Assembly: GCA_937924505.1 (NCBI GenBank)
Contig: CALDSR010000031.1
Location: forward strand, 1 to 52,944
Direction: 5' to 3'
Length of the DNA stretch: 52,944 nucleotides
DNA from: an uncultured Granulosicoccus sp.
GTDB lineage: Bacteria > Pseudomonadota > Gammaproteobacteria > Granulosicoccales > Granulosicoccaceae
Made by a program: the position numbers and the translations under genes
The notes under the pieces: model-generated
The model's database searches: none
Seen by the model: only the letters and a program-made list of their open reading frames with translations
Told to the model about the DNA's origin: nothing
Shown: positions 34,996 through 43,959 of the stretch, one piece after another
Numbering within the stretch: the stretch's first letter is position 1
How the letters are laid out: every line of letters begins with the position of its first letter

Positions 34996-36639
34996 ATGGT
35001 GACAATTATCCAGAGCCCACGTGTGACTACATTGATTAAAACAAATTTCACCCCTCTAGCCGCCTGCCTGCTGACAGTGATGTTGACAGCCTGTTCATCG
35101 GGCAGCGGTGATTCAACACCAGTCAGTAACGACGACGTGACGCCGGGCGGACCAACTGACCCGGATTCGCCAACGACGCCAACGACACCAACGCCGCCGC
35201 CAGCACCAACCAACCCGCCCGACTTTGGCGATTTACCTCCACCGACGATTCCGGAAGTGGATTTGACAGCAGCGCCCATCCCGGGACCACCAGTGTCTGA
35301 TTTCTTTGGTGCATCACTGGAAATCGATAACGAAGCACCAGTTTCAGGTGGACCACCAACAACGCCGAAAAATCTGCGTATCGATCTTGTCTCGAATGAC
35401 TGGGCGGAATTCAGCTGGGCACCAGCTAACGATGACGGTGAAGTTGTTGCTTACCGCATTCAACGTAGTGACGGTCACGTCTATACAGTAGGTCGCGACC
35501 AGACTGACGGAAATCCAGGAACGCAGGACGAGATAAACAAATTCTGGAGTACCACATCCTTTATCGACTGCAACTACACACGATTCTTTGATCGTCTACA
35601 TGAATGTGGCACCTTCGGACCTGAGCCTGGCGATATCTTCAGCTATCAGGTCACGGCGATCGATGACGAAGGTCAGGAGTCACCGCCGTCCAACAGCATC
35701 ACGATCAACTACCACGAAGATCAGGGCGCACCGGTTCCCTTGTATGCAGACCCCTATCTCGACGAATCACGTTTCGCACAGAATCACGACCTGACCAACA
35801 CGAATTACTTTCTGCACCAGTTCAATCTGGTGTTCGAGGATGAGTTCGATGGTAATGAAATCGATAGCGAGCTGTGGAATACCAACCTTCTTTGGGGAGA
35901 CACGCGCATCATCAATGGTGAGCAGCAGTACTTTGTCAGTACTCAGATCAATCCCGATTTCGGCTACGACCCTTTCAAGCTGGACAATTCGATCCTGACT
36001 ATCGAAGCAATTCCAACCCCCACGGACCTCGAGTCTTCATTGCCTGATGTTTGTCGTGAAGAAGATCCAACCGGGAATGATCGTTGTTTGTTTCTCTCTG
36101 GTGCCTTGTCCTCACATGACAAATTCGATTTTACTTATGGTTATGTCGAAGGCCGCATGCGCACCAGCGATATCTCAGGTGCACTGTCGAGCTTCTATTT
36201 GTATAACCGATTCCCGGGTTCAGACAACCAGGTGCATACGCCGGAAATCGACATTGTCGAATACCTGGGTGAGAATCCGTTCGGCGATGAAGATGCGTTC
36301 CAGACCTATCATTTCACGGACGTGAATACAGGTGAAGTTCGTTCCGCACCAACGATGTCTTACAAGAATCCGGAAGGCGAATTGTTTAGCGACGAATTCC
36401 ATACCTACGGCGTACTGTGGGAGCCGCAGCTGGTTATCTGGTATATCGATGACGTAGAAATCAAACGTCTGACCGGGCCACAGGTATCACGCCAGGCAAT
36501 GAACATCGTAACGTATCTGGTCGCTGGAAGCGCCTGGGCACCCACACCCGCAGCCGAGGGAACGTTTCCGATCCAGTACGAGATTGATTACATTCGTGCC
36601 TATCAACGCGAAGCCTACGACCGGACTGGCGACGAATAG
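34996..36639 (+). CDS. GH16 glycoside hydrolase lipoprotein (laminarinase/agarase-like)
   Basis: The start is ATG 34996 (547 aa); the lipobox LTAC gives Cys33. A Pro/Thr/Asp-rich linker (about 35-100) follows, then a fibronectin-III-like region (about 120-235, with NLRIDLVSNDWAEFSWAPA), then a GH16 catalytic domain (about 275-540). The active site EIDIVE is at 417-422 (nucleophile Glu417 and acid/base Glu422, with Asp419). Such enzymes cut beta-1,3- or beta-1,4-linked marine polysaccharides such as laminarin or agar; which one cannot be decided. It is tethered to the outer membrane. Neighbours give no polysaccharide-utilisation cluster. Confidence 0.9.
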   Translation: MVTIIQSPRVTTLIKTNFTPLAACLLTVMLTACSSGSGDSTPVSNDDVTPGGPTDPDSPTTPTTPTPPPAPTNPPDFGDLPPPTIPEVDLTAAPIPGPPVSDFFGASLEIDNEAPVSGGPPTTPKNLRIDLVSNDWAEFSWAPANDDGEVVAYRIQRSDGHVYTVGRDQTDGNPGTQDEINKFWSTTSFIDCNYTRFFDRLHECGTFGPEPGDIFSYQVTAIDDEGQESPPSNSITINYHEDQGAPVPLYADPYLDESRFAQNHDLTNTNYFLHQFNLVFEDEFDGNEIDSELWNTNLLWGDTRIINGEQQYFVSTQINPDFGYDPFKLDNSILTIEAIPTPTDLESSLPDVCREEDPTGNDRCLFLSGALSSHDKFDFTYGYVEGRMRTSDISGALSSFYLYNRFPGSDNQVHTPEIDIVEYLGENPFGDEDAFQTYHFTDVNTGEVRSAPTMSYKNPEGELFSDEFHTYGVLWEPQLVIWYIDDVEIKRLTGPQVSRQAMNIVTYLVAGSAWAPTPAAEGTFPIQYEIDYIRAYQREAYDRTGDE

Positions 36640-36701
36640 AGGCGAACAAGACAAGGCAGGCCCGCCGTTCTCACTGATCGAAGTGTTTGATGTGGGACTG
36701 C

Positions 36702-37493
36702 CTACCCCGAGCCGAGCTGTTCGAGCAACACTCGCGCCTGTGGAGAGTTGGCACTCAATTGTTTGAGTGCCACCTTGCCACCTGCTGCGTACACAGCAAC
36801 CGCATTGAGCAACCTGCCAAGTTCCTCGGCTGACGATTCGTCAAATCGGCAGTGAGCGCCGCCCGAGAGCTTGGCGATACTCTTGAATGCCATTGTCGCT
36901 TCCAGGTTATAGCCTTCCTGAAAGATGAACACCGGCAAACCAATGATACGCAGCTGCCCTGCCAGATCACCCAATAAATCAATATTTTCCTCAACACAAT
37001 CACCAACAAAAACCAGTGCTTGCACCGGTGTCGTTCTTGATTCTGCCAAGGCATGCTTGAGAACTCGTTCGATCTGTGTCCGGCCCGCCTCACAACTGAC
37101 CTTCTGCATCATGGACAACAGACGGTCTGCGCGATTGATCCATTTTGATGCCCGGCATTCACGATAACCGCGGTAATAGACTAACTGCACATCAAGCGCA
37201 CCTAAACCGCGCGTCTTGACGAACATGTCGCCTTGCAATGACATCGCCCGATCCCAGGTGGCCTGACGACTCGCCGTTGCATCGAGTGAAAAGATCAAAC
37301 GTCCTCGCCCGTCGGGACTCGCAACCGGCGTAGTTTCCTTGACTGATTGCAGAAACGCATCAATCTCATCGGTTTCACTTACCGCCTTTGCGGAATTCGC
37401 CGCAGACAGCGGCGATTGACCTTCACTGGCAGCATTTGGCGTAGCGCTTGTGCGGTCAGATCTGTTTTTCGTTGGTTTCAGCGAATCATTCAC
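36702..37493 (-). CDS. VWA-domain protein, unknown role
   Basis: This 263-aa protein has a disordered Ser/Ala/Thr-rich N-terminus (about 1-60) and a von Willebrand A-like alpha/beta domain (about 60-250). The metal-site start is degenerate (LIFSLDATASRQ in place of DxSxS), with VFVGDCVEENIDLLGDL later. No signal peptide is visible, so it is cytoplasmic. Its ATG overlaps the stop of the HAD gene by 4 nt, so the two are coupled; a joint function is likely but unknown. Close to its end a 9-bp inverted repeat (36750-36758 / 36763-36771) lies inside the coding sequence. Confidence 0.8.
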   Translation of the reverse strand: MNDSLKPTKNRSDRTSATPNAASEGQSPLSAANSAKAVSETDEIDAFLQSVKETTPVASPDGRGRLIFSLDATASRQATWDRAMSLQGDMFVKTRGLGALDVQLVYYRGYRECRASKWINRADRLLSMMQKVSCEAGRTQIERVLKHALAESRTTPVQALVFVGDCVEENIDLLGDLAGQLRIIGLPVFIFQEGYNLEATMAFKSIAKLSGGAHCRFDESSAEELGRLLNAVAVYAAGGKVALKQLSANSPQARVLLEQLGSG

Positions 37494-38110
37494 GTCGGGT
37501 TTCCACTGATCTGCTCGACCAGTTTGTCGATTAATGGTCCGCCATCTTCAAGGTTCTCAAGCACATAACCTTGCATTCCGAGCGCTTGCGCCGCTTCAAT
37601 ATTCTCTGGCATGTCATCAATAAACACGCACGATTCCGGACTCAAGGAGAATGTCTCGAACAGATAACGATAAATACCTTCTTCTGGTTTTATATGGCCA
37701 GTATCGCAAGAAACAACCACACCGGTACATAATGCAAAGCACCCATGGTGAGCCTCGAGGTAGTGCCATGAGTGTCTGTGCATATTGGACAATATGTACA
37801 TCGGAACATTGGCGGCACTGGCGCGGCGCATGGCGGCTGTGGTGGTCGCTATTTCGCTGAGTGAACGCGGCAGGTTTTCGTAGACCTTGCGGACAGATTC
37901 AGGGTCAAAACGCGAACGCTGCTGCGCCCGGGCGATGGCCTCTTCCAGCTCCAGTGTGCCTCGGTCTAGTGCCAGCCAGTCTGGATGGCCGGCAGTGTCC
38001 TGAATGATCTCAGATACCTTTTCCGGATCATTGAACACGCTCGCACCGAGTTTGTCCGGATTCCATTCGCAAATGACATTACCAATGTCGAGAATGATGT
38101 TTTGCAGCAT
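37490..38110 (-). CDS. HAD-superfamily hydrolase (YihX-like)
   Basis: This 206-aa protein begins with LDIGNVICEW, where Asp8 is the nucleophile and Gly-Asn replace the second Asp, as in the YihX/epoxide-hydrolase-like branch. Later motifs are ILSNMHRHS (motif II), GHIKPEEGIYRYL (Lys, motif III) and CVFIDDMPENIEAAQALGM (motif IV). It is probably a sugar-phosphate or nucleotide phosphatase. It is transcribed first, with the VWA gene overlapping by ATGA. It is divergent from dnaE2, with 156 bp between starts. Confidence 0.88.
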   Translation of the reverse strand: MLQNIILDIGNVICEWNPDKLGASVFNDPEKVSEIIQDTAGHPDWLALDRGTLELEEAIARAQQRSRFDPESVRKVYENLPRSLSEIATTTAAMRRASAANVPMYILSNMHRHSWHYLEAHHGCFALCTGVVVSCDTGHIKPEEGIYRYLFETFSLSPESCVFIDDMPENIEAAQALGMQGYVLENLEDGGPLIDKLVEQISGNPT

Positions 38111-38227
38111 TTTCGGGTTTATCTCTATTTGGGGCCTGAGAAGACACAGATACTACGCGATTCGGTTTTTTCGCACCTGCAAAGATGCGGCCCCGTCACG
38201 GAGTCACGCCATTGGCGCGCTCGACAC

Positions 38228-38263
38228 TTGGCGAACTGACCTAATAACTGTATTTTATATCAG
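38228..38263 (+). promoter_or_regulatory. dnaE2 promoter with LexA operator next to the start codon
   Basis: A LexA box CTGT-N8-TCAG lies at 38248-38263, with one mismatch in the last half-site, the same mismatch as in the first lexA box. Promoter-like hexamers TTGGCG (38228-38233) and TATTTT (38251-38256) are 17 bp apart and overlap the box. The dnaE2 ATG is 3 nt after the box. With this promoter the mRNA would start almost at the ATG. Confidence 0.75.
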
Positions 38264-38266
38264 TAT

Positions 38267-41200
38267 ATGAATTTACAGTTATTAGAGCCAGATTCACTCG
38301 CCTATGCTGAGCTGCACTGCGTATCCAACTTCAGCTTCCTGCGCGGCGCTTCTCGCCCCGAAGAACTGGTGGATACCGCAGTCCGGCTTGGTTATTCCGC
38401 ATTGGCCATTACCGATGAGTGCTCTTTGGCCGGCGTAGTGCGCGCCTATGGACGCATGAAGGAACTGGTCGCGGAGGCAGCACAGTGTTCTGAAGCTCGG
38501 CAAAATCATCAAGAGGAACTCACTGTCGCGCCCGGCGCCACTCATGAACGTGTCATGACACTGGGCAATTTTCAGCTGATCATCGGCAGCGAGTTTGCTC
38601 TTGATGACGGTTTTCGTCTTGTAGCCTTGGTGCGTGATGCCGCTTCCTACTCACGGCTCTGCCAATTGATCAGCACTGCCAGACGTGCAGCTGACAAGGG
38701 GAGCTATAAAATCAGTACAGAGACTATCGAACGTGCTGGACTTGAAGGTTGCTGCTTGCTGTTGGTGCCACCTTACCTGCCGGCCAATCGTGGTGAGCTT
38801 GAACACTGGTTCACTTGGTTCAAGACACTCGGCCCTTATACCTTCCTCGCACTCGAACTACACTACGACGCCTATGACCAGAAGCACAGTCACTGGGTCA
38901 TTGATACTGCTGATAGACATGGACTGGCGGTCGTTGCTGCAGGCGATGTCCATATGCATGAGCGTAAGCGTCGCGCACTTCAGGATGTGCTGTGCTGTAT
39001 TCGGCATAACTGCACGCTTGATGATGCCGGCCGATTGCTGTTTCCCAATGGGGAACGTTATCTGCGTGATATACGCGCACTTTGCGCTATCTATCCCGCG
39101 CAGACCTTGCAAAACGCAGCCGACGTTGCTGCCCTATGTCGCTTTGATCTGAGTGAACTTGACTACCAATATCCACAGGAAGTTGTACCCGCCGATCTGA
39201 CATCCACCGAATATTTGCGACAGCTCACCTTTGATGGATTACGTTGGCGCTGGCCAGAAGGTGTCAGTGATGATGTAGTGACTCAGATCGAACACGAACT
39301 CACGCTGATAAAAGAATTGAAATACGAATCGTACTTTTTGACCGTCTACGACATCGTCAGCTTTGCTCGTGGCGAAGGCATACTATGTCAGGGGCGTGGC
39401 TCGGCAGCCAACTCGGCCGTCTGCTATTGCCTCGGCATCACCGAAGTGGATCCCTCATGTACACGCTTGTTATTCGAACGCTTTATTTCGAAAGAACGCG
39501 ACGAACCACCTGATATCGATGTTGACTTCGAACACGAACGCCGTGAAGAAGTCATTCAGTACATCTACGCAAAATATGGTCGTCATCGGGCGGCCATTGC
39601 GGCGACTGTCATTACCTATAGAAAGCGCAGCGCAATACGAGATCTTGGCAAGGTCATTGGTCTGAGCGAAGATCAGATAGCTGCCCTGTCAAAATCACTG
39701 GCCTGGTGGGATGGCAGCAATATGGTCAATGAACATCTGGAATCCATGGGTTTTGATCCATCGAGCCAGATAATCAAGCGCTTTACCTGGCTTTTGCAGC
39801 AACTGCTGGGGTTCCCACGTCATCTGTCACAGCATGTCGGCGGCTTTGTCATCTCGAACAAGGACTTGTCGACACTGGTACCGGTCGAGAATGCAGCGAT
39901 GCCTGATCGCACGATCATTCAATGGGACAAGGATGATCTTGAAGAGCTGGGTTTGTTGAAAGTGGATGTACTGGCGCTGGGCATGCTGACCGCGATCGCC
40001 AAGTGCTTTGACTTGATTGATGACTATCGCGGCATCAGACACAGCATGTCGAGCATACCAGCCAATGACATACCGACCTACGACATGATTTGCCGCGCCG
40101 ATACGATCGGTGTTTTCCAGATTGAATCACGCGCACAGATGTCCATGCTGCCAAGGTTAAGACCTCGTAACTACTACGACCTGGTTATCGAAGTATCCAT
40201 TGTGCGTCCGGGACCGATCCAAGGTGGCATGGTCAACCCTTACCTTAAACGCCGACAAGGCATAGAAGCTGTCACCTATCCCAACAAGGATCTTGAAAAA
40301 GTACTTGAACGCACACTTGGTATACCCGTGTTTCAGGAGCAAGTCATGGAGATTGCCATGGTCGCAGCAGGTTTTACAGCCGGTCAGGCAGACGCCCTGC
40401 GCCGTTCCATGGCTGCCTGGCGACGCGGTGGTCAGGTATCAAAGTTTCACGACATGATCGTCAGTGGCATGTTGAAAAAAGGCTATGACGCGGAGTTTGC
40501 CGAAGCGATCTTCAAACAGATCGAAGGCTTTGGCGAATACGGTTTCCCGGAATCACATGCCGCAAGTTTTGCGCTGCTGGTTTACGTCTCCTGTTGGCTG
40601 AAATGCCATGAACCAGCAGCCTTTTTATGCGCGATGCTGAACAGTCAGCCACTCGGCTTCTATGATCCATCCGATCTGACACAGGACGCTCGGCGACACG
40701 GTATTACCGTCCTGCCTGTTGATGTCAATGAAAGCGATTGGGATCACAAGCTGGTTGATGTGCCGTCATCGGATGGATCCCTGCAGGAAGATGATACGGT
40801 TGATACCAGCCGTACGATCAAGACACATACCTTAGCGCAGCCTGCGGTACGCATCGGCCTTCGATTGGTGGCAAAACTGTCAGTCGATGGAGCCAATCGA
40901 TTGTTGACTGCACGCAAACAAGGGCCATTTGTTGATGCCGCTGACCTTGTCCGCCGTAGCGGTATCAATCAACGCGATCAACAAGCCCTGGCCATTGCTG
41001 GAGCTCTAGCCAGTATCAGCGGTAACCGGCATCAGGCACAGTGGGATCTTCTCGGCGTCGAGCAATTGCCGGAACTCTTGAGTGATGCCTCAGCCAATGA
41101 GCCACAGTTGGCACTGCCGGTACCGACGCCGGGCGAGAACGTCGTGTCCGATTACATGAGTCTGGGACTGACACTGGAAGCACACCCTTTGTCACTGCTA

Positions 41201-41545
41201 CGTGATGAGCTAAGACGCCGCCATATCATGAGTTCTGCCGAATGGGCAGCAGTACCTGACCGCGGTTTCGCCCGAATTGCCGGTCTCATCAAAGTTCGTC
41301 AACGCCCCGGCAGCGCGAAGGGCGTCGTGTTCCTGACACTCGAGGATGAGGGCGGGCCGATGAATGTGATTGTCTGGGAACAAACGGTCGAGCAATTCAG
41401 AAAAGAAGTGTTGGGCGCCAAAATGGTCTCTGTCTATGGCAAAACACAAAAAGAACAAGGCGTTGTGCACTTGATCGCGCGCAAGATCGAGGACCTGTCC
41501 TGGATGCTTGGACAACTAAGCACACGATCTCGCAATTTCCATTAG
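38267..41545 (+). CDS. dnaE2: DnaE2, error-prone family C DNA polymerase
   Basis: This 1092-aa protein has a PHP domain (about 13-230, opening YAELHCVSNFSFLRGAS), then the polymerase palm with PDIDVDFE at 415-422 (catalytic Asp pair 418/420), fingers, and C-terminal HhH and OB regions (about 890-1080, OB with RIAGLIKVRQRPGSAKG). It is shorter than replicative DnaE and lacks its extreme C-terminal clamp part, as DnaE2 does. It performs error-prone synthesis with ImuA and ImuB after damage. The start ATG 38267 is forced: an in-frame stop lies at 38237-38239, no start codon lies between, and the conserved PHP start begins 12 residues in. The leader is therefore at most a few bases if the operator-overlapping promoter is used. 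Confidence 0.96.
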   Translation: MNLQLLEPDSLAYAELHCVSNFSFLRGASRPEELVDTAVRLGYSALAITDECSLAGVVRAYGRMKELVAEAAQCSEARQNHQEELTVAPGATHERVMTLGNFQLIIGSEFALDDGFRLVALVRDAASYSRLCQLISTARRAADKGSYKISTETIERAGLEGCCLLLVPPYLPANRGELEHWFTWFKTLGPYTFLALELHYDAYDQKHSHWVIDTADRHGLAVVAAGDVHMHERKRRALQDVLCCIRHNCTLDDAGRLLFPNGERYLRDIRALCAIYPAQTLQNAADVAALCRFDLSELDYQYPQEVVPADLTSTEYLRQLTFDGLRWRWPEGVSDDVVTQIEHELTLIKELKYESYFLTVYDIVSFARGEGILCQGRGSAANSAVCYCLGITEVDPSCTRLLFERFISKERDEPPDIDVDFEHERREEVIQYIYAKYGRHRAAIAATVITYRKRSAIRDLGKVIGLSEDQIAALSKSLAWWDGSNMVNEHLESMGFDPSSQIIKRFTWLLQQLLGFPRHLSQHVGGFVISNKDLSTLVPVENAAMPDRTIIQWDKDDLEELGLLKVDVLALGMLTAIAKCFDLIDDYRGIRHSMSSIPANDIPTYDMICRADTIGVFQIESRAQMSMLPRLRPRNYYDLVIEVSIVRPGPIQGGMVNPYLKRRQGIEAVTYPNKDLEKVLERTLGIPVFQEQVMEIAMVAAGFTAGQADALRRSMAAWRRGGQVSKFHDMIVSGMLKKGYDAEFAEAIFKQIEGFGEYGFPESHAASFALLVYVSCWLKCHEPAAFLCAMLNSQPLGFYDPSDLTQDARRHGITVLPVDVNESDWDHKLVDVPSSDGSLQEDDTVDTSRTIKTHTLAQPAVRIGLRLVAKLSVDGANRLLTARKQGPFVDAADLVRRSGINQRDQQALAIAGALASISGNRHQAQWDLLGVEQLPELLSDASANEPQLALPVPTPGENVVSDYMSLGLTLEAHPLSLLRDELRRRHIMSSAEWAAVPDRGFARIAGLIKVRQRPGSAKGVVFLTLEDEGGPMNVIVWEQTVEQFRKEVLGAKMVSVYGKTQKEQGVVHLIARKIEDLSWMLGQLSTRSRNFH

Positions 41546-41829
41546 CCAAACGGTTCTTTAGCTGGAACTTTCCCTTGTACGCGGGAATCTTCCCGATCAC
41601 ACATATATCGCGCAAACCAGGTTGTTCATGTTAGCGGGCCAATCCCGAGAAGGCCATTTAAAGCCACCTGAAAGCCGTTTCAAAAGGAATCAAACTGCCG
41701 CATCACACAACATTGTGAAACAAAGTTACACCTACTGTACCTTGCCTGAAAATTGCCGATTCACCCGTTACAGTCAACATTATCTGTTCAATTCACTCGG
41801 CTTGGCCGAGAGGCATCCGGACCGGAACT

Positions 41830-42261
41830 ATGCTGAACACAATTACCCGATTCTTCGGCATCGGAAACCAATGGTTATTCCAATCTCGCAAAAAACAAAC
41901 TGAAGTGGCACCGCCACAGTATTTCGAAGTGTCAGATTGCAAGGTGGCCGTCGATAAAATTTCCAGCATTCGGATCGATAGAGGCTTTGTACAACTTGAC
42001 CGTGCTCAGGAACCCACTCTGCTGATATCATTGAAAAAAGCTTCCGCTGATTCCGAATCCAATACAAAACACGAAATGATGTTCGCCGGTGATCAGGCAG
42101 ACAAAGCTCTGGACGCGCTGGCCAGCTGTGGCTATCTTGACGACATCGACGCCCGTGTTAAAAAACGCGTATTTCTGAACGCACGCTTTGACTACCAGAA
42201 TGACTTGTCAAACCTGCAAGTCACTGGCACCTATGCCAAATCGACATCCGTCATTCACTGA
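41830..42261 (+). CDS. Hypothetical protein
   Basis: This 143-aa frame has no signal peptide or membrane segment and no motif I recognise. The middle (about 30-110) alternates strand-like and charged stretches, such as FEVSDCKVAVDKISSIRIDRGFV (in part) and KALDALASCGYLDDIDARV, and looks like a small alpha/beta domain. The 284 bp between dnaE2 and this gene hold no other convincing gene. Its codon use and composition look like those of its neighbours. An overlapping frame at 41622-41903 is a poor alternative. Confidence 0.6.
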   Translation: MLNTITRFFGIGNQWLFQSRKKQTEVAPPQYFEVSDCKVAVDKISSIRIDRGFVQLDRAQEPTLLISLKKASADSESNTKHEMMFAGDQADKALDALASCGYLDDIDARVKKRVFLNARFDYQNDLSNLQVTGTYAKSTSVIH

Positions 42262-42295
42262 ATAGCGACCTTTATCGTCTGACTTCCACCCTTTC

Positions 42296-42363
42296 ATCTA
42301 ACTGCCAGTATCTAACTGCCAGTATCTAGCTGCCAGTATCTAGCTACCTGGATCTGCGCCCGT
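42296..42363. repeat. 14-bp tandem repeat before the racemase gene
   Basis: Three near-identical 14-bp units of the type ATCTA(A/G)CTGCCAGT occupy 42296-42309, 42310-42323 and 42324-42337. A degenerate fourth follows at 42338-42351 and a partial one to 42363. The array lies 45 bp in front of the racemase ATG. It could change in copy number between strains. Confidence 0.85.
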
Positions 42364-42407
42364 ATCTAGTTCTTCCCCCACCCAAGGGCATCGGCTAGAA
42401 TCGGCGC

Positions 42408-43106
42408 ATGAAAACGATTGGACTGATCGGCGGAATGAGCTGGGAAAGTACCGTGACGTACTACCAGCTCTTGAACAGAATGGCGCGAGAACGTTTAGGC
42501 GGCCTGCATTCTGCGGAAATCCTGATGTGGTCTTTCGACTTTGCCACGATTGAGGCTTTGCAGGCTGCTGGTGATTGGGCAGGCGCGACATCCAGAATGG
42601 TCGACGTGGCTCAACGTCTGGAGCGTGGTGGCGCTGAATGTTTACTCATTTGCACGAATACGATGCACAAGATGGCTGACGAGGTCGTTGCAGCTGTTGA
42701 TATCCCGCTATTGCATATCGCCGATGTCACCGCTTCAGCAATTAAAAGATATGGTGCAAACAAACCCCTGCTGCTTGCGACGCGCTATACGATGGAGCAG
42801 GACTTCTACACTCAGCGACTGCGCTCCCAGCACGGAATTGATGTCGTGGTCCCCGATGATGAAGACAGATCTACCGTCCATGACATTATTTACAGCGAGC
42901 TTTGTCAAGGGATAGTTCGCGACACATCAAAGCAAAGATACATCGACGTTGTCGAGCGTATGGCTGCCGCGGGAACAGATAGCCTGATCCTCGGATGCAC
43001 TGAAGTCGGCCTGTTGATCTCAAGCGATGATTTCTCAATACCGTGCTTTGACACCACCTCACTGCATGCGCAAGCAGCAATCGATTTTGCGATCAGCCAA
43101 ACTTAG
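42408..43106 (+). CDS. Aspartate/glutamate racemase family protein
   Basis: This 232-aa protein has the two-cysteine racemase layout: Cys82 in LLICTNTMH and Cys197 in LILGCTEVGLL, with the start TIGLIGGMSWEST typical of YgeA/aspartate racemases. It would interconvert L- and D-amino acids (Asp, or broad specificity) without a cofactor, supplying D-amino acids for wall or matrix. Its closest neighbour is the dehalogenase-like gene 18 bp after it. The tandem repeat lies just upstream and may sit in its leader. Confidence 0.9.
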   Translation: MKTIGLIGGMSWESTVTYYQLLNRMARERLGGLHSAEILMWSFDFATIEALQAAGDWAGATSRMVDVAQRLERGGAECLLICTNTMHKMADEVVAAVDIPLLHIADVTASAIKRYGANKPLLLATRYTMEQDFYTQRLRSQHGIDVVVPDDEDRSTVHDIIYSELCQGIVRDTSKQRYIDVVERMAAAGTDSLILGCTEVGLLISSDDFSIPCFDTTSLHAQAAIDFAISQT

Positions 43107-43124
43107 GCACAAGCCAGACTAACC

Positions 43125-43838
43125 ATGTCCATTCAAGCCCTGATCTTCGATGTCTTTGGTACCTGTGTCGACTGGCGCAATGGTGTCGCACAAGTTGCGG
43201 AAGCAGAATTCAAGCGTCGCGATATCGCGACGAACCCGATTGAATTTGCCACGTACTGGAGATCACGCTATCAACCCGCTATGGCCAGCATTCGAACAGG
43301 ACAGCGCGGTTATATTGCCCTTGATGCATTGCACCACGAAAATCTGCTCGAGACGCTGGATCATTTTGGTCTCGAGCATCAGTTCAGCGAGACCGAATGC
43401 CTGCAGTTTGCTCGTGCCTGGGAGCAACTGCCACCTTGGCCAGATGTTGTCGCAGGACTAAGCGAGTTGCGTAAATATGTATTGATCGCGCCATGCTCGA
43501 ATGGATCGATAGCGCTGATGTCACATTTGGCACGCTTTGGAAAATTACCTTGGGACGCCATTCTTGGCGCAGATATCGCACAAAATTACAAACCAGAACC
43601 CGCCGTTTATCAGGCAAGTGTATCCGCCTTTCGGCTCGAACCTGAAAATGTCATGATGGTGGCTGCACACAATGATGATCTGCATGCGGCTCGCGCCGCT
43701 GGCTTGAGGACAGCCTTTGTCGCTCGGCCGACGGAACATGGACCAGAGCAAACCAACGACCTCACTGCCGACAGCGACTGGGATATTATCGCCGTCAATT
43801 TCAATGATCTTGTCGAGAAACTTAAATACCGTCTTTAA
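43125..43838 (+). CDS. Haloacid dehalogenase type II-like HAD protein
   Basis: This 237-aa protein has the type II L-2-haloacid dehalogenase layout. The nucleophile is Asp9 (FDVFGTCVDW); SNGS, KPEPAVY and the final AAHNDDLHAARAAG follow. The last motif differs from the usual AAHAWD in having Asn-Asp, so true dehalogenase activity is not certain; a phosphatase-like or other hydrolase role is possible. It is 18 bp after the racemase and probably cotranscribed. Confidence 0.88.
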   Translation: MSIQALIFDVFGTCVDWRNGVAQVAEAEFKRRDIATNPIEFATYWRSRYQPAMASIRTGQRGYIALDALHHENLLETLDHFGLEHQFSETECLQFARAWEQLPPWPDVVAGLSELRKYVLIAPCSNGSIALMSHLARFGKLPWDAILGADIAQNYKPEPAVYQASVSAFRLEPENVMMVAAHNDDLHAARAAGLRTAFVARPTEHGPEQTNDLTADSDWDIIAVNFNDLVEKLKYRL

Positions 43839-43959
43839 CTGGCCCACTTCGGTGTTGTTATAAATTTTCAGGCACGGTTTTGTATTCTGTCGAACGGGAC
43901 AATATCAAGCGACTGACTCGTCGGACGTGGTGTACCACGAAAGCGAGAACGCTCTGGAA

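Noticed and set aside
36750..36771. 9-bp inverted repeat as a terminator
   Set aside because: It lies inside the VWA coding sequence and no T-run follows; listed only within that gene.
41622..41903. 93-aa frame between dnaE2 and the 143-aa gene
   Set aside because: It overlaps the better frame at 41830 and has no hydrophobic core or motif.
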